Shown one piece after another: positions 21,880-34,366 of a DNA stretch of 64,000 bases. A program made the position numbers and the translations under genes. Under the pieces are notes generated by a model. That model saw only the letters and a program-made list of their open reading frames with translations. It had not been told where the DNA came from and made no database searches. Numbering within the stretch: position 1 is the first letter of the stretch; the number at the start of each line of letters is the position of its first letter. The stretch is from Rhynchosporium graminicola. Lineage: Eukaryota; Ascomycota; Leotiomycetes; Helotiales; Ploettnerulaceae. The stretch covers positions 2,151,633-2,215,632 of the forward strand of contig FJUW01000004.1 of the NCBI GenBank assembly GCA_900074885.1. The letters run 5' to 3'.

Positions 21880-24800
21880 AAAACTTCTGTTACGTGGAGA
21901 GTAGAAATGAGGTCGTCTCCGGACTCAATCTCGGACTCCCGCTCGGTCCCCGGCTCGGAGTCGGTGTCGGGGTCGGTGTCGGACTGAGATGTGCAACAAA
22001 GTACTCTCTTCCCCGCGAAATAGGATTGAAGCATTATCATTGGTCTTTCTTGTACTCAATAGATACGGTATATATTCGGGGAAAAGACTGAGGGATAGCT
22101 GAAGTGGACGAGGTTGGGAAGTTGGGTCCGGACCGGCCTCGGTTTCGGACTCCGACTCGAAATTTCGAGCCTATGACTTGCAACATAAACACTCTCTCTC
22201 TCTTGTTTAGGAAACTAGATATGAGAAGTCAAAGGGGTCTGTTGTGTGGGTAGTGTAATGTTTGTTCGAAATGAATGATGGAAGGTTGTTGTGGTGGAGA
22301 GGTGAAGAGCTTTTGAAGAAAGGAGATCAAACTCGTAGTCCGCCGAAGTCACAGACGTAAGGATGATGATATGAAAATGGAAGTGGTGGTATGTTTCATA
22401 AAGAAAGCCGTTGCTAGCGGTAAATGAATTTATCTAAAGGAAATCCGAAGTTCCCGAAGGCTATGCCGAGTATTGTTCGCTCTCGGCGACTTGTAACAAC
22501 AAGCTTACAAGCTGAGATATGTGATGTGATTAGACGATAAGAAATCGTTCGGAGTGAAGAGTCGACTCTCATTATCGGAGTATTTGAAACTCATAGTAAC
22601 GTTAAACATCGCACAATTCAGTTCGTGAGGGTACCAGCTTGCCACCAACACCAAACTATATATCGCTTCTTCTTTCCATGAAAAATTGCCCCTTCCCGTA
22701 TTCGTCTTTCGCGAAACTTCATTACTTATCGTGTCCGTAGTCATACATAAACCGGCTTACCAACTAAAATGGAAAACTGGCAGCCAGCGATGTGAATAAT
22801 ACACCAAAATCGAGAGTGGTCGAATATCGATAAATTCCAGTAACGCAGTCCGAAGAAGAAACAGGGATGATGGGGGAATTATTTAAAGAGAGGAACGAAC
22901 ATCAGCGTTGAGGAGAGATCGATTCCTGATGAGACGCAGTAGGAGCCTGCTGGCCGCAACTCATACAGCCACCAAACATTCTAAAGCGGTCACAAATTTT
23001 TCGCAGCCGCGCATCCGTAGCAATCATAGGCTCAGAATCTGGCTACGTGTCATGTCTGGTAGCTTTCCTACACAATTTGAGAGGCATATTTTTTTGATAT
23101 TTTGCGACAATGATTTGTCCTCTTTTTAGAGTCAGCAGGTGTACTTTAGTGTAGCCAGTAACACCAGCTATATTCTTGGTATAGACTATTTACAAGAGCA
23201 CTGCACATATTCTTAGTTGATGCATTTCACTACTCTGCAATAATTGGCGCCACTCTATCACACAATTTTGTCTGCTTAAATCGTTAGAAGGGCAGGTAGT
23301 GAGTACCTTCGAGATGCGTTACACAAGAAAGCCGAGCTTGTGTCCCACTTTCCTCTCAACACCAAGCGAAAGACAACAAAACATTCTTGAATTTACATGG
23401 CCGAAACAGCACAAAGCCGCGGCAACGAAGTAATAATACATCATAGTTGGACTGGCAGGTGCACTGACGTGCCAGGCTTCTGCTCATAATATTTATATAC
23501 ACTCGGGCCATCGCCGATTGGCCGGGAGGTTTGAATGATAAACGGAAAACAGAGTGATTAGAGCGGATATCAGAGGGATTGGTTTTGCGACTTGCAACAA
23601 AAGCGCTCTCTTCGCCGGTAATTGTGATTTGAGGTGCCTAAGTATATGTCTATTTGCTGGGCCTGCTGGAGGTTATAACGGCAGATGTAGAGATAGTGCT
23701 AAGCTGAGTGATGTTCAGGTAGACGGGATTGGAGGGTAGATAGGAGTCATGGTCGGATTCGGAATTTCGAACTCGGGTAGAGAAACTGTCTCCTGATAGT
23801 AGTTTGGAAAAGGAATAGAGAAGACTCAGCCGAGACGAGTTTAGCAGTGTTGCTACATCGAGAATCTCGCACGCAACTTTTGATGGAGATGATCTGATGT
23901 CAAGCACACAGGGGTCTCGGGATGGAAGTCTGGTAAGGGCCTTTGATCACTTGCAACAAAAACCTAAATGTATGAGTGATCTGACGGCTTGGAATGATAT
24001 CATAAGAACAAGAGAAGAACGGTGTTTGCTCAAAGTAAGAACGCATGTGATCTTAGGAATGCAGCCCCTCAGGAAAGATGGAATTATTGGTGGTGTTTCA
24101 AATGAATACAGGGCTGTAAAACGAATCATAATTAAATCAAACCTACGGAATAATATTCCTAGCGACCAATACAGCTAGAGAATGAAGAGTCTTAGTAAAT
24201 GTATCAATCTGTAGTTAGAGAGTCTCCGACTAGCTGGAAGGAATGCTAGGTTGAATGACGAAAATTATAGCGATTGGTGCGGTTGTCGAAGGGACTGATC
24301 TTACGACTTGCAACAAAGAGTCGAACGATCTTCGAAGTGGCAGAATATGACATCGAAAGTCGCACGTGCCGCGGATACCAGATGGTTTTGATTCTCAGCT
24401 TGTGGGGCGGATGTCTGTCCGAGCTCCGAAGAGCAGAAGCTTGATGAGATATGAATGGCGGCCGACAACTCGCGAGAAACGTGAGGATACGCTATCAGAA
24501 TTGGAAAATTATGTCACTCTGAACAGTCAAGGCAGAACTATCAGAAGCCCTTCGACAGCAGTGGAGAGATTTGCAGCCTGATTTTGCAATTGGAAAGTGG
24601 AAGTGGTCTGAAATAGATGATTGTACGATGAGAAATACATTGTGGGTAACGACTCCAGCCGGTTCTCTTGCGACTTGCAACAGTTCAACTACCAGGGACA
24701 AGAAAGTTTCGTGTAGTTATGATGTATCCGCTTTGATCAGCACCAGATCCACTCAAGTCCCTTTAGGCGGGCAAGCAACATGAAAACTTTTATAAAATCC

Positions 24801-25835
24801 AATCAGCATATTACTCTTTCCGAATCCTTGACGACTAGAGTGAATGAATCTTTACCTCAAACAATCACTGTCATGAGACATCCATTGAGAGCTTGCGAGT
24901 AGGCATGATAACCTACTGTTTGCTGCCCCGGAGTGCAAGATGGTCTCTGGTTTTGACAATATCCAGCTGAGTACCCTCGCGCTCTAGCACAAGTCCCGAC
25001 AACTGTATCATAGGTTCGGACTTCTGGAGAAACCGAGCAGTGGAGAGCACGACTTCGGTAAGTTAATACGGTAAACGTAAAGATCTTCAGCTATCATACA
25101 CATACTTGTCGTGAAAACATGGCATGCGACAATCGTCGGTTCCCGCTCCTTACTTCCGGAGAGGCGGTGTTCTTGAAATGTCTGGTTCTTTGAAATGTCC
25201 GACGATACCTTACCCAAAATCGAGGGTTTAAGGGCTTGGCAGGATGTCAGGTTTTAGTGGCAGATGTGCACAGCCGTGATTTGTATGATCAGACATTTCA
25301 AAGAAAAACCAGACATTTGAAAAAAGCCGATCCCCCGGCTGGAGATGAAAGGATATGAAAGAATAATAGATGATTAATAGATGGAACTACGGAGTTTGCG
25401 CCAAGCCGCAGTATTTGTACGCACGCAGTCGCCAAGCAGATGGCACCATGATTCTAACAGGAGGTAGAGGGGAACCGACAATTAAGCGATACAAGAAAAA
25501 CAAACCTGAGAAATTGAAGGGTGCCGGATGTAGGTCCCAAAAGGGCGGGAACTACATCCGCCTGGATGGCATACCCGCTGTGCGTCGGATCTACGCCGGA
25601 TTTGACGACGTGCAACAAACCTTCACTCCTCATTCGGACTCTGTGTCAATGGCCAATTGCATTGAGCATCGCATATCTATACCGGTATCTTGACGGCGTC
25701 GGGGCAGAGGCCGATGTGCGAGCGGCAAGAGAAGGAAAAGTAAAATCGCCGGAACTCCACCCCGACAGGGACTGCGGAAATAACTTACCCGGGTTTCGGA
25801 ATAGGCGGCTTTGTTGCGATTTGCAACAAACATCA
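21880..25835. repeat. Dispersed/tandem array of a short motif (GACTTGCAACAAA)
   Basis: The motif or a close variant occurs at about 21988, 22175, 22488, 23588, 23948, 24304, 24671, 25606 and 25817. Four consecutive copies (23.59, 23.95, 24.30, 24.67 kb) are 356-366 bases apart. Sequence upstream of some copies is also alike: AGGTTTGAATGATAAA (23530s) against AGGTTGAATGACGAAA (24250s), each followed by a GAGTGATT/GCGATTGG block and the motif about 55-60 bases later. Copies at 22.0 and 22.2 kb share a CGGACTC-rich block just before. I read this as a degenerate repeat array of about 360 bp per unit, possibly from a dead mobile element. No coding sequence is supported. Confidence 0.5.
25173..25320. 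repeat. Inverted repeat, 28/30-bp arms
   Basis: Left arm 25173-25200 (TTGAAATGTCTGGTTCTTTG...) and right arm 25291-25320 are reverse complements apart from a 3-base indel and about two mismatches. Each arm itself contains TGAAATGTC twice. The loop is about 90 bases. It could be a small terminal-inverted-repeat element remnant or a hairpin; no flanking target duplication was recognised. Confidence 0.55.
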
Positions 25836-28334
25836 TCACCAAGTTGCAACATGCGTAATTATATTTAAAAGGAGAAGCAAGGCGGGAAGTTATCCGATGG
25901 AATGTGTGGTGTGAAAAAGCCTCTTGACATACATTTTGAGAAATGTATGTGGCGTCCGGATGAGGATTTTGGAGACGAAAATGGTCGGCCGATGAGCTTG
26001 GCAGACTCATGACTGAGCTTTGTGAAATTCACACGTAGCAATAGCAATCACACAAGGGATTTCCAACGTAGAGCCTTGGCCCTGAAACCGTAGTAGAAAA
26101 TGGAAAGTAATTGGCACCCAACCAGTCGCGCATAAGTGAGTCTCTCTAAAATGTTAGTATTGCACTTGACTGAGACGACCATGCCTGCTTTTATAGATGT
26201 GTTCGGGCCAGGACACCGTTGGATAGGTTAGAAATAGTAATCCTGCCTCTACGGTAATCGGCGACGATCATTAGAGTTTTCCGGCTCTACCCCCACCGGA
26301 ATAGGGACGACTCAGTTGCCTAAATAAGTGGGTCGAGCCTTGAAGTAAAACAAACTCCTAGTGAAGGACATGCTGTAATCGTCGGTTCCCCCCTCACCCT
26401 AGCCGCTTACATGAAGTTCTTGGTTAGTAGTAGGGATCTTCCATATGGGAAGCAACCTATCTCTATCAAAAATCATCATGATGTTGATTTCATAGGCTGT
26501 CTGAGGTAAGTACCAATATGATTGAATTGCCTCGCCTTTATTGTTCATCCACTCGTGACATGCTATTGATGGTAATAGAGCCAGGTCATCTATTCTTATT
26601 CGTGACGCTGTGGAATAGAAGAACCCGCTGGCTATCGAGCATGACTGTGTAGAAGGTTCATTTCTATAAGAGATCTCTTTCCTGATTGTAAGACCACATC
26701 CAGTGCACAGTGACTTCCAGAGAATTGCCTATATGAGTTTTAAGGAGCGCCATATGCCATGCTATAAAGTCGTCGATAATTCACACACATAATTATGGGC
26801 CATCTTATGTATATGGACGTGAGTCTGGTCCGTGTGCCACTGAGATAGACACAGGATTTTTTGAGCCCACTTCGTGGTAGGCACGTCTCAAAACGTGTTA
26901 GGACAGCAGTGGATAATACCAAAACCTTAAACACAAGCAAAGATACCTCCAAAGCATTTCAAAATCTGTCTCGAAAGCGAAAGGCATAGGAACCCCAGTG
27001 AACATAAAATATGCAAAATCTCGCGATGGTAAGCTTTACTTGTTTTGGAATCTTGCCCTATAAAACATGGGTAACCTCTAAGCGAAGAAAGTTACAAAAG
27101 CGGGTTCAAGTCAATAAAGGCCCTGCCTGCTTCGGACCTCATCTCTGAGCTAAGAACTCCAAGTTTAGATTTTCTCGCGATCTCGCTGATTTATGTATCA
27201 AAGAAAAGGCGAGTCCATTTGGAGGACTCCAGCGATATCACAAGTTTTTGAATTTGGTCTCAATTCTATGTGACTCCTCTGCTTCAGAACTTCCGATTTA
27301 TGCCGTGGACACCGAGTTTCATATATCTTTCCCTATCGGCAACTAAGGTATTTTCATCATCTAATATGATCGTTTAATATTAGCAAGTAAACAGTCAATC
27401 GATCAGTGCTAGGGCAGGCATGACTCTAACCTGAGAGCTGGTGGTCTCTTTAGTCATGCTGCTATAGATTGTGTAGTATGAAGGTAGCTCTGCGAGGGGT
27501 TCGCAGTCAAGAGCCTAAAAGCCATCGGAAATTTTTGACAGCCACCTCCATCCCGGTTGTGGTTCTATGGAATGATACCTGGGCACGCTGGTGCGGAAAG
27601 GTCAAGAGACTGTGGTAATCGCACAGATCCTTGTCAGCTCTCTTTAGTTCACAGCACTGATGCGAATGATTGGCAAGATCTTCGCCCAAAACTTCATGGT
27701 AGTTTACATGCTATATGCAGATAATACAAAGATCTCATGCTTGTATGGGAAGTCCTAGACGAGAGTCATAAGTATGGTTTACTTAAGTAGGCTCAGGTGA
27801 CAAGACAATACTCATGGTCTGTGTTTGATACCACTAGAGTACTCTAACAAGCTCATGGGACTTAACGACACAGAACCTGATTTATCCCTTACTTATTTCG
27901 GAAATGCCTCGGTCACAAGGACAATTCACCTCTATTTATGATCAGTTGACTATCTTGAACCTGGTGTTATAGATCCTAAGACGCTATTTCGTACTTTCAC
28001 TTTCAGCACTTCCAATCTATGTTCATATTGACCCACTAATCTTAGTATGAAAGCGCTATTCATGCTATTGATAAGTCAGAATCTGCTCTCGAGTCTTAGC
28101 GTCGGTTTTTTACGATACGACATTTGCACGCACAACGAGACAACCTGCGCCACATATACATAAATAACACAACCTCTCGACACAAAATGCAAACTTCGCG
28201 CGAACCCATCACTTTGATACCGTGCACACAATGGAGGAAGAAAGAGAGGCAGAGATAACAGGTGCCTATGCGACTGCAATTACCCAAGACTTGTCTCGTG
28301 TGAGTTCAGGGCAATCTGCGATATCTTTTGCAAG
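25836..28334. other. Gene-free interval
   Basis: About 2.5 kb with no supportable gene, RNA or element. Frames on both strands are short and without domains. A short motif (AATCGTCGGTTCCC) at 26378-26391 repeats one near 25131; otherwise I see nothing. Confidence 0.45.
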
Positions 28335-30098
28335 ATGAAGAATCGACCCCTGGAAATAGATATATGGTTCTTGGTGTTCGACGAGATATGCTCAATCCAG
28401 TGGCTCTATCGATACATCAATCTCAAGGTCAGCTGCTGACCATCTTTCTCAGCTTTGGATGATTAATCATTCTTTACGCCCCAACTATCCGAACCTCGAG
28501 TTCGAGCAATGGCTCCGGGCAACAAGACTTGTCTCGCAAGACTTCTACACAATAGTAACCCCGTTTGTCTACAAAAACTTTGAATCCAGCGATGAGTTCC
28601 TCGTTGGACGTCTGATCTACGACCAGGATGACTTAACCCCCTTGGTAAAGGTAAGAGTCAACCATCCACGCAATTCATACTGCGCAGCTATCATTCTTGC
28701 GCACGCGATGCTGGTACCTAAATCAGGAAAGGGATCTTCAATACACGACTCAACTCCGCCTTCCGAGTATAGCATCCGAAGATATTATTGAAGATATTGC
28801 GATCTTCACACCCTTGATGGAATCACTAGACCGGGTTTGGTACGTGTATGGCAGACATTACTCTCCTTTGTTCGCGGAGCTGGTCTAAAAAGGTAGGACA
28901 AGATACCGGCTATAGACGTAGACCATTTAGATCTTATCTCATACGCCAACTCCATGTATCTGTATGCCTTCATGCAAGGAAGTTCACGAACTCGATTCCT
29001 TGAACAGGAGGATTTGTGTATGATCGACAAGCGCCTGCTTCAATTCGAGTCTAGGGTTCATTATCCGAAGAGCAAGTACAAGAGAAAGTCTAAGGCACTG
29101 AAATCGTTCATATGGAGTGTTCCGCTGATGAAGAATTCTCGAAGTTCGGCCTCGTTGGTAAAGCTCTACCTGCTTTCAGATCTCCAGCCTTGGATGGGCG
29201 ATACCCCGAGCTGGCTCATTCCAGGAACGAAGCTCTGGCGCTTTAAAATTTCAGAGAGCTGGTGACACTCAATCTCACGCGAGCGATCTGCTCCTCTTCC
29301 TGAAAACTGTACCAAGCAAAGACCTAGCAAAAGTACAATCCCTTACGATCTCCGACACAGCTTGCTTAATTGACAAAGGCGTGGCCCTCGAAATGCTCCT
29401 TAGTCGGGCTATGCAAGAAATGGCAAATCTACGAATTTTCGTCATCCTAGAGGATCGATGGTGGGACATGTTTTCCATCGATACATTGCGTGCTGTTGGA
29501 GCAAATTCGCGGTCGCTGAAACTACGTGTTTTCCAAATAGAGGAGTATAGAGATCGGCTACTCGACACCAATGGCCTATACCTCATCAGAGACCAATGTC
29601 CTCTGTTAGAGATCTTCAACATCGATGTTGACTTCGATCAACCGGAGGTAAGTTCTTTTCTGATCGCAATTCTTCTGTTTAAACAGCAATGCTGACACCG
29701 AAAAGGAGAAATTGAACAGCGCTCTCATAGCTATCTCTCGATTCCAGAGCCTAACCAAATTTCATATCTCGGCGGGTATGAGCTTCATTCGCAAGGGTTG
29801 CTCATTCGACAGCATCGACATCATCGACCCTGAGTTCGACTGTGGGGCTACGCACTTGCAAGTGTTGAATCGCAAAAAGCCAGGGAAAGAATTCGACTGG
29901 GTAGCACTTCATCGGGCCAAAATATCTGCTATAACAGCCTCATACTGGGCGTATGTTGGCCTGGATACCATTTGGAACTGTATGCCTTCGAAGTTTCTGT
30001 TATCTGAAAACTCTTTCGTCGATTCAAGAAGCTTATGTTTCTCGACAATGGCGAAACTTGCCAAATCGAGAACCTTTCCAGAATGTCTCAAAGGATAA
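28335..30098 (+). pseudogene. F-box/LRR-like gene, decayed
   Basis: ATG at 28335 starts an F-box-like segment (LEIDIWFLVFDEICS), which passes into another frame at about 28400-28460 (RATRLVSQDFYTIVTPFVYK). An intron 28651-28726 (GTAAGA donor) leads to QYTTQLRLPSIASEDIIEDI. Later leucine-rich parts lie in three different frames: SMYLYAFMQGSSRTRFLEQE; FRELVTLNLTRA, with a TAA at 29244-29246 just before it (CAA fits); and SDLLLFLKTVPSKDLAKVQS with GLYLIRDQCPLLEIFNIDVD. A canonical intron (29649-29705) joins this last part to the terminal exon. Splice sites remain but frames do not, so I call it a pseudogene. Intact relatives are SCF adaptor candidates. Confidence 0.6.
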
Positions 30099-30396
30099 TA
30101 TTCTCACCTCACACTCTCTAGTAGAAGGAAAGGATTTTTGCGCATGTCAATCATGGTGGAAGTGCTTCGTAGTATGTGGGAGTATTTGAGGGAGACAGTA
30201 TTGATCCAGCAGAACTCCTTGGACACCAATAACCTAAAGCAAAATAAAACGTAAAGTCTTATCAGTATTTCATCTTTGCCTCAAAGAGCTAATGTGGTAA
30301 TAAATGCATGACCTTATATAAGTACCAAATAAGTTTAATTGTTCAGTATAACTCAAGCAGAAGCGATTTTGCCAATGGCCCTCATTAACTCAGAGA

Positions 30397-32531
30397 TCAC
30401 TGCCGAGCCTTGATCAAATCTGCAGCCTGTAGTTCGTTAGAATACCAGCATAATATGAGGCACGGATGACTTGCCTTTTCAGCGATAGCGTAAACCGTCA
30501 ATGTAGTCGGACAACCAGGAATAATCGGAATGACACTTGCATCCACAACACTCAACCTCTGCACTCCGTAAACCAGTAAATCCTCGTTCACAACACCTCC
30601 CAGCTCTCTTCGCATCAATGAAGCAGTGCCGACAGGATGATACACGCTAGGAATATACTTCTCTTTAATCCATGCTCTGAGTTGCGGATCAGTAGTGACA
30701 TTCGGTCCAGGACTTGTTTGTATCGGTCCATAAGGTGCAAATGCCCCACTGGTGAAGAATCGCCTGATGAAATGCACAAGCTCGACCATGATATCCAAGT
30801 CCCACGGGTTAGAAAGGGCTCTATAATCCACAATAGGCTCGCTTGTGAGATTCAATGGATCGATGTTAACTGTGCCGCGAGATACTGGGTGCTGGAATAT
30901 TGCACTTGCACTAGGACTCGTCTGCAGGATTTGCCACAGCATGGAAACATTCTTCCATCTCAAAATCCGTGTAAATGTTTTCTTTTGAGCATCGTATCCG
31001 GCGAGAACATCAGGGTGTGTATTCTTGGGTAGATATTTTGAGGAGCGTTGTTTCTCGTATATGGCTGCCAGCGCGTCAACGGAGCCTGGGGATATGGCTG
31101 GCAAGCCAAGTAGTGCTCCAATATTGAGAGATAACATTGTCTTTGGATCTCCTCCTGAATTTGTAACTGGAACAGGTGGTGTGATGGTCCCTAATATCTC
31201 AATCAGAAGATGGAAATTAGCTTGGAGGATCGGAAGCTTACACTTGAAAGCTACAGCAGGAATATATCCATGGTCCTGGAAATTAGCTCCCACTCCTGGA
31301 AGGTCAACCTTAACAGGAACACCAGCCCGTCTGAGTAAGTCTTTCGGACCGATACCGCTGAGCTGGAGGATTTGTGGGGTATGAATTGCACCAGCAGCGA
31401 GAATTACTTCTTTCAATGCCCTGGCTCTGCCGAATTCACTTCCATTCACAGAAAGAAAGCTGACACCAACGGTGACTTGTCCATTGAGCAGTATCTTGGT
31501 GACTTTAGCGCCAGTAAGTAGATGATAATTGGATCTAGATATGTTATCCCAGTGGCCAGTGCGAGCGTAGGAGCGTGTGTATGTACGCGGGTTCATAGTG
31601 TTTGGCCACCAGAAAAGACCATTCGAGCCAGCATTTCCATCTCGGGGAATTGGTACGTTAGGGGTCTTGCTCATAGCGTCATACATATACTCTGAATCTA
31701 TGTCAATGATTTTGCACATGACGCGATTTTCTCGTGAGACATACTTATCTCAGGTGGTTGATAGTTTGGGTATCCCGCGTACAAATTGTTGGAGAGATCT
31801 TGGCCCCAGGCGGCTTTCACGTCGTATGTAATGTTGAACTCCTTTGCTAGCGCATCTAAAGGAGGAACAAAGTGTACACTCTATTCAATGCTCAGTCTCG
31901 CTCGTAGGTCTGAAAGTTCTCATATGAAACACTTACCTTTTTGAAATACGGAAGAAGCCCAGCCCAATTCCACGTTGAATCTTCCGCGCCCAGCTCAGAC
32001 CACATATCATACTCAGCCGAAGTTCCACGGAACAGTTGCATTCCATTTATTGTAGAGCTTCCACCAACAGCTTTTCCTACTCGAACATTGATCGAGCGAT
32101 TGTTGAGCTCGGCCTGAGGAACTGATGGGATATCAAATTGTCGGGTTGGGTCCATCGCTTTGTAAACGCCACCACTCAAGATATCCGGGTTATTATCTGC
32201 AAGAATTAGATCATAGTTCATTAAAACACAATCTTTACCCTCCACCTACCAAGGATTCCGTACTCGATGACTAAAACCGAATCTAAATCACATTTTAGCA
32301 CGTAAGTTTTACGTATCAAGATGTAAGGTGCTTACATTTCCCAGACTCGGACAGTCGATCGCCAACAGTGAGACCTGAAGTTCCACCGCCTACTATCACG
32401 TAGTCGTACGTATCATTGATTTGATTAGCTCGATTGAATATCTGGAATGCTTGGCCTGAAGGTATCGCGTTTGCGGTGGAAACAATCCCAAAGACAAAGG
32501 CAAGCACGGGGAGGCTACGAGGGAAAAACAT
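30397..32531 (-). CDS. Secreted GMC-family FAD oxidoreductase
   Basis: Six exons (32531-32336, 32282-32250, 32196-31937, 31880-31745, 31697-30475, 30426-30397) join in phase into 625 residues. ATG at 32531 opens a signal peptide (MFFPRSLPVLAFVFGIVSTA). FAD-binding motif VIVGGGTSGLTVGDRLSESG; GMC signature 1 in VGKAVGGSSTINGMQLFRG; GMC signature 2 in GAIHTPQILQLSGIG; first active-site His in YHPVGTASLM. Exon 2 is only 33 nt. The last intron (30474-30427) begins with GC rather than GT and has a TCTAAC branch site; it is 48 nt and in frame, so reading through it is also possible. Family members oxidise alcohols, aryl alcohols, choline or sugars; the substrate here is unknown. The second catalytic His/Asn of the family appears to be Pro. 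Confidence 0.9.
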
Positions 32532-34366
32532 TCTTGCTGCGGATTCCAAAAGTTATGTGAATAGAGTAGAGATTTCGGCAAAAATTCATCAAGAGTCTAA
32601 GACGTGGGCTCATGTAGTCATGATATAAACTCCTCATGCCGCTGGGAGGGAAAATCGTCCGATGCATGCAGCTGCTTTCGTTCGAGGATTTCGACATATC
32701 TGAGTAGTCGGCACTCGAATGCTAGGTCAATTAAGTGCTGCTGACGGCCTAAACCATAGAGTCGTGAGACTCCTTGTCCGGGTGTAACAGTTTCAAGGTA
32801 TGCTGCAGGCTGACAAGAGGGGTACTTACCATAAATGATTAGGCTTAATGCACAACATATTGGCATACCAAAGGAACTAAGTCGGCGATGATTGGTCCTT
32901 TGAATGTCCTGCACCATTATCTGGAGCTTGTGATGCTGATTGATATCGACACTAAGAAAGTCTTGACCCCATAGTGTACCTGCTCCGGCACTCGCCACAC
33001 CGATTTTCGGCATTCACATTCGTGCTAACGCCCAGTTTGCCTTCTTTCTGGAATTTCGGCTACTAATCACAAAGTCTAACATTTGAGATTCTCAATAGAG
33101 CGGTCGAGAATGCCCAAGTCTCTGAAATCTAAACCAATTTCAGGAGATGAAAGAACCATGATGAAGCCATAATCTACTAGCTACATATTACAAGAATAAA
33201 TTCACCTAACCAAAAAAGAGCTCCATTCGAACACTTCAGTCTAGTATCAAATCACATACCAACCACCATTGCATCAATCCAAAAGCAGCCACACCACTGA
33301 AACTCACGACTGATCTCTCCCAGACATCCGTCTTCCATCGCCAATCTCCAACAAATATTTCTCACTTCCAATTTCCAGCTCCTCAACCACTGTCGCCCCA
33401 CCAAGGGGCAAGAAATGCACTGAGAGGTATCGGCGACCAAGCCGACACCGAATCGATGTCCCGTTACATTATACAATCAGCTATTGTATCAAAACTTCTA
33501 ATATAAAATTTTCTCTTTCAATCAAAGGGTACTATTCATCCAGTTTAACCTCTGAACACAACACAATAGCCAAGGTAAAATAGCCTGTCACAATCACAAC
33601 ATCATGTAAGGACTCTTGCCCGACTGACGAAGATGTGATACCTGCTTTACCTATAGTCATCCTCTTTTCAAATTTAATCAATCAAACGACGCTTCGAGGA
33701 AGTATGTCACTTGTATTTCCGTGATATGAAATTTAACTTATACACTGGCTAAATTACCATTTGATAGCAGTTTACCTTGAAGGATTAATCATCATCATCA
33801 GTAGCTCATGGATAACTCTGGCGTTAGTGATAGGATTTGGATTTAGCTGTCAGCAACCGTCAGGTAAAGGGTACTTGAGGAGTGAGTATAGTCATATCTG
33901 AATCTGTGCTCTTTCCTTTTGTTTCTCCATTTAAAAAATTAAAAAATACAAACATAAAGCTACGAATCTCTTAGGGGAGGAGAGTTCAAGATCAACACTG
34001 CGAGGCATCGACATTTACTACATTAGCGATGAAAGGCTTCTTAAGCGATGTCTGCTAGTCTGAAGAAGCGATAGTCATACAGTAAAGTACGAAGTGATCA
34101 TGCTGTGTTCAAAAAGGGTAGATATTGAAATTCAGAATGTCACAGATGAAGACATAGATTGCAGAAACAGTACTTTCATTAATAAAAATAGCTTCAGCCC
34201 TTCGCATCAGCTTCCCCGATCGATCGCCAGCCGAAAAAGCTAGACGATGATGGCGTATCATAAGTTATATACAAGAAATAAAGTATTGTCATAATTCAAT
34301 CACGTTTCCTCGATCCGTCATTATGTGCACCTCGTGTACGACACCTCGTGAAGCTCATAAGCGCGC
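32532..34366. other. Gene-free interval
   Basis: About 1.8 kb: promoter side of the GMC gene, then 3' flank of the CHRD gene. Frames at 32618-33013 and 33252-33476 have no domains. AT-rich between 33480 and 34290. Confidence 0.45.
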
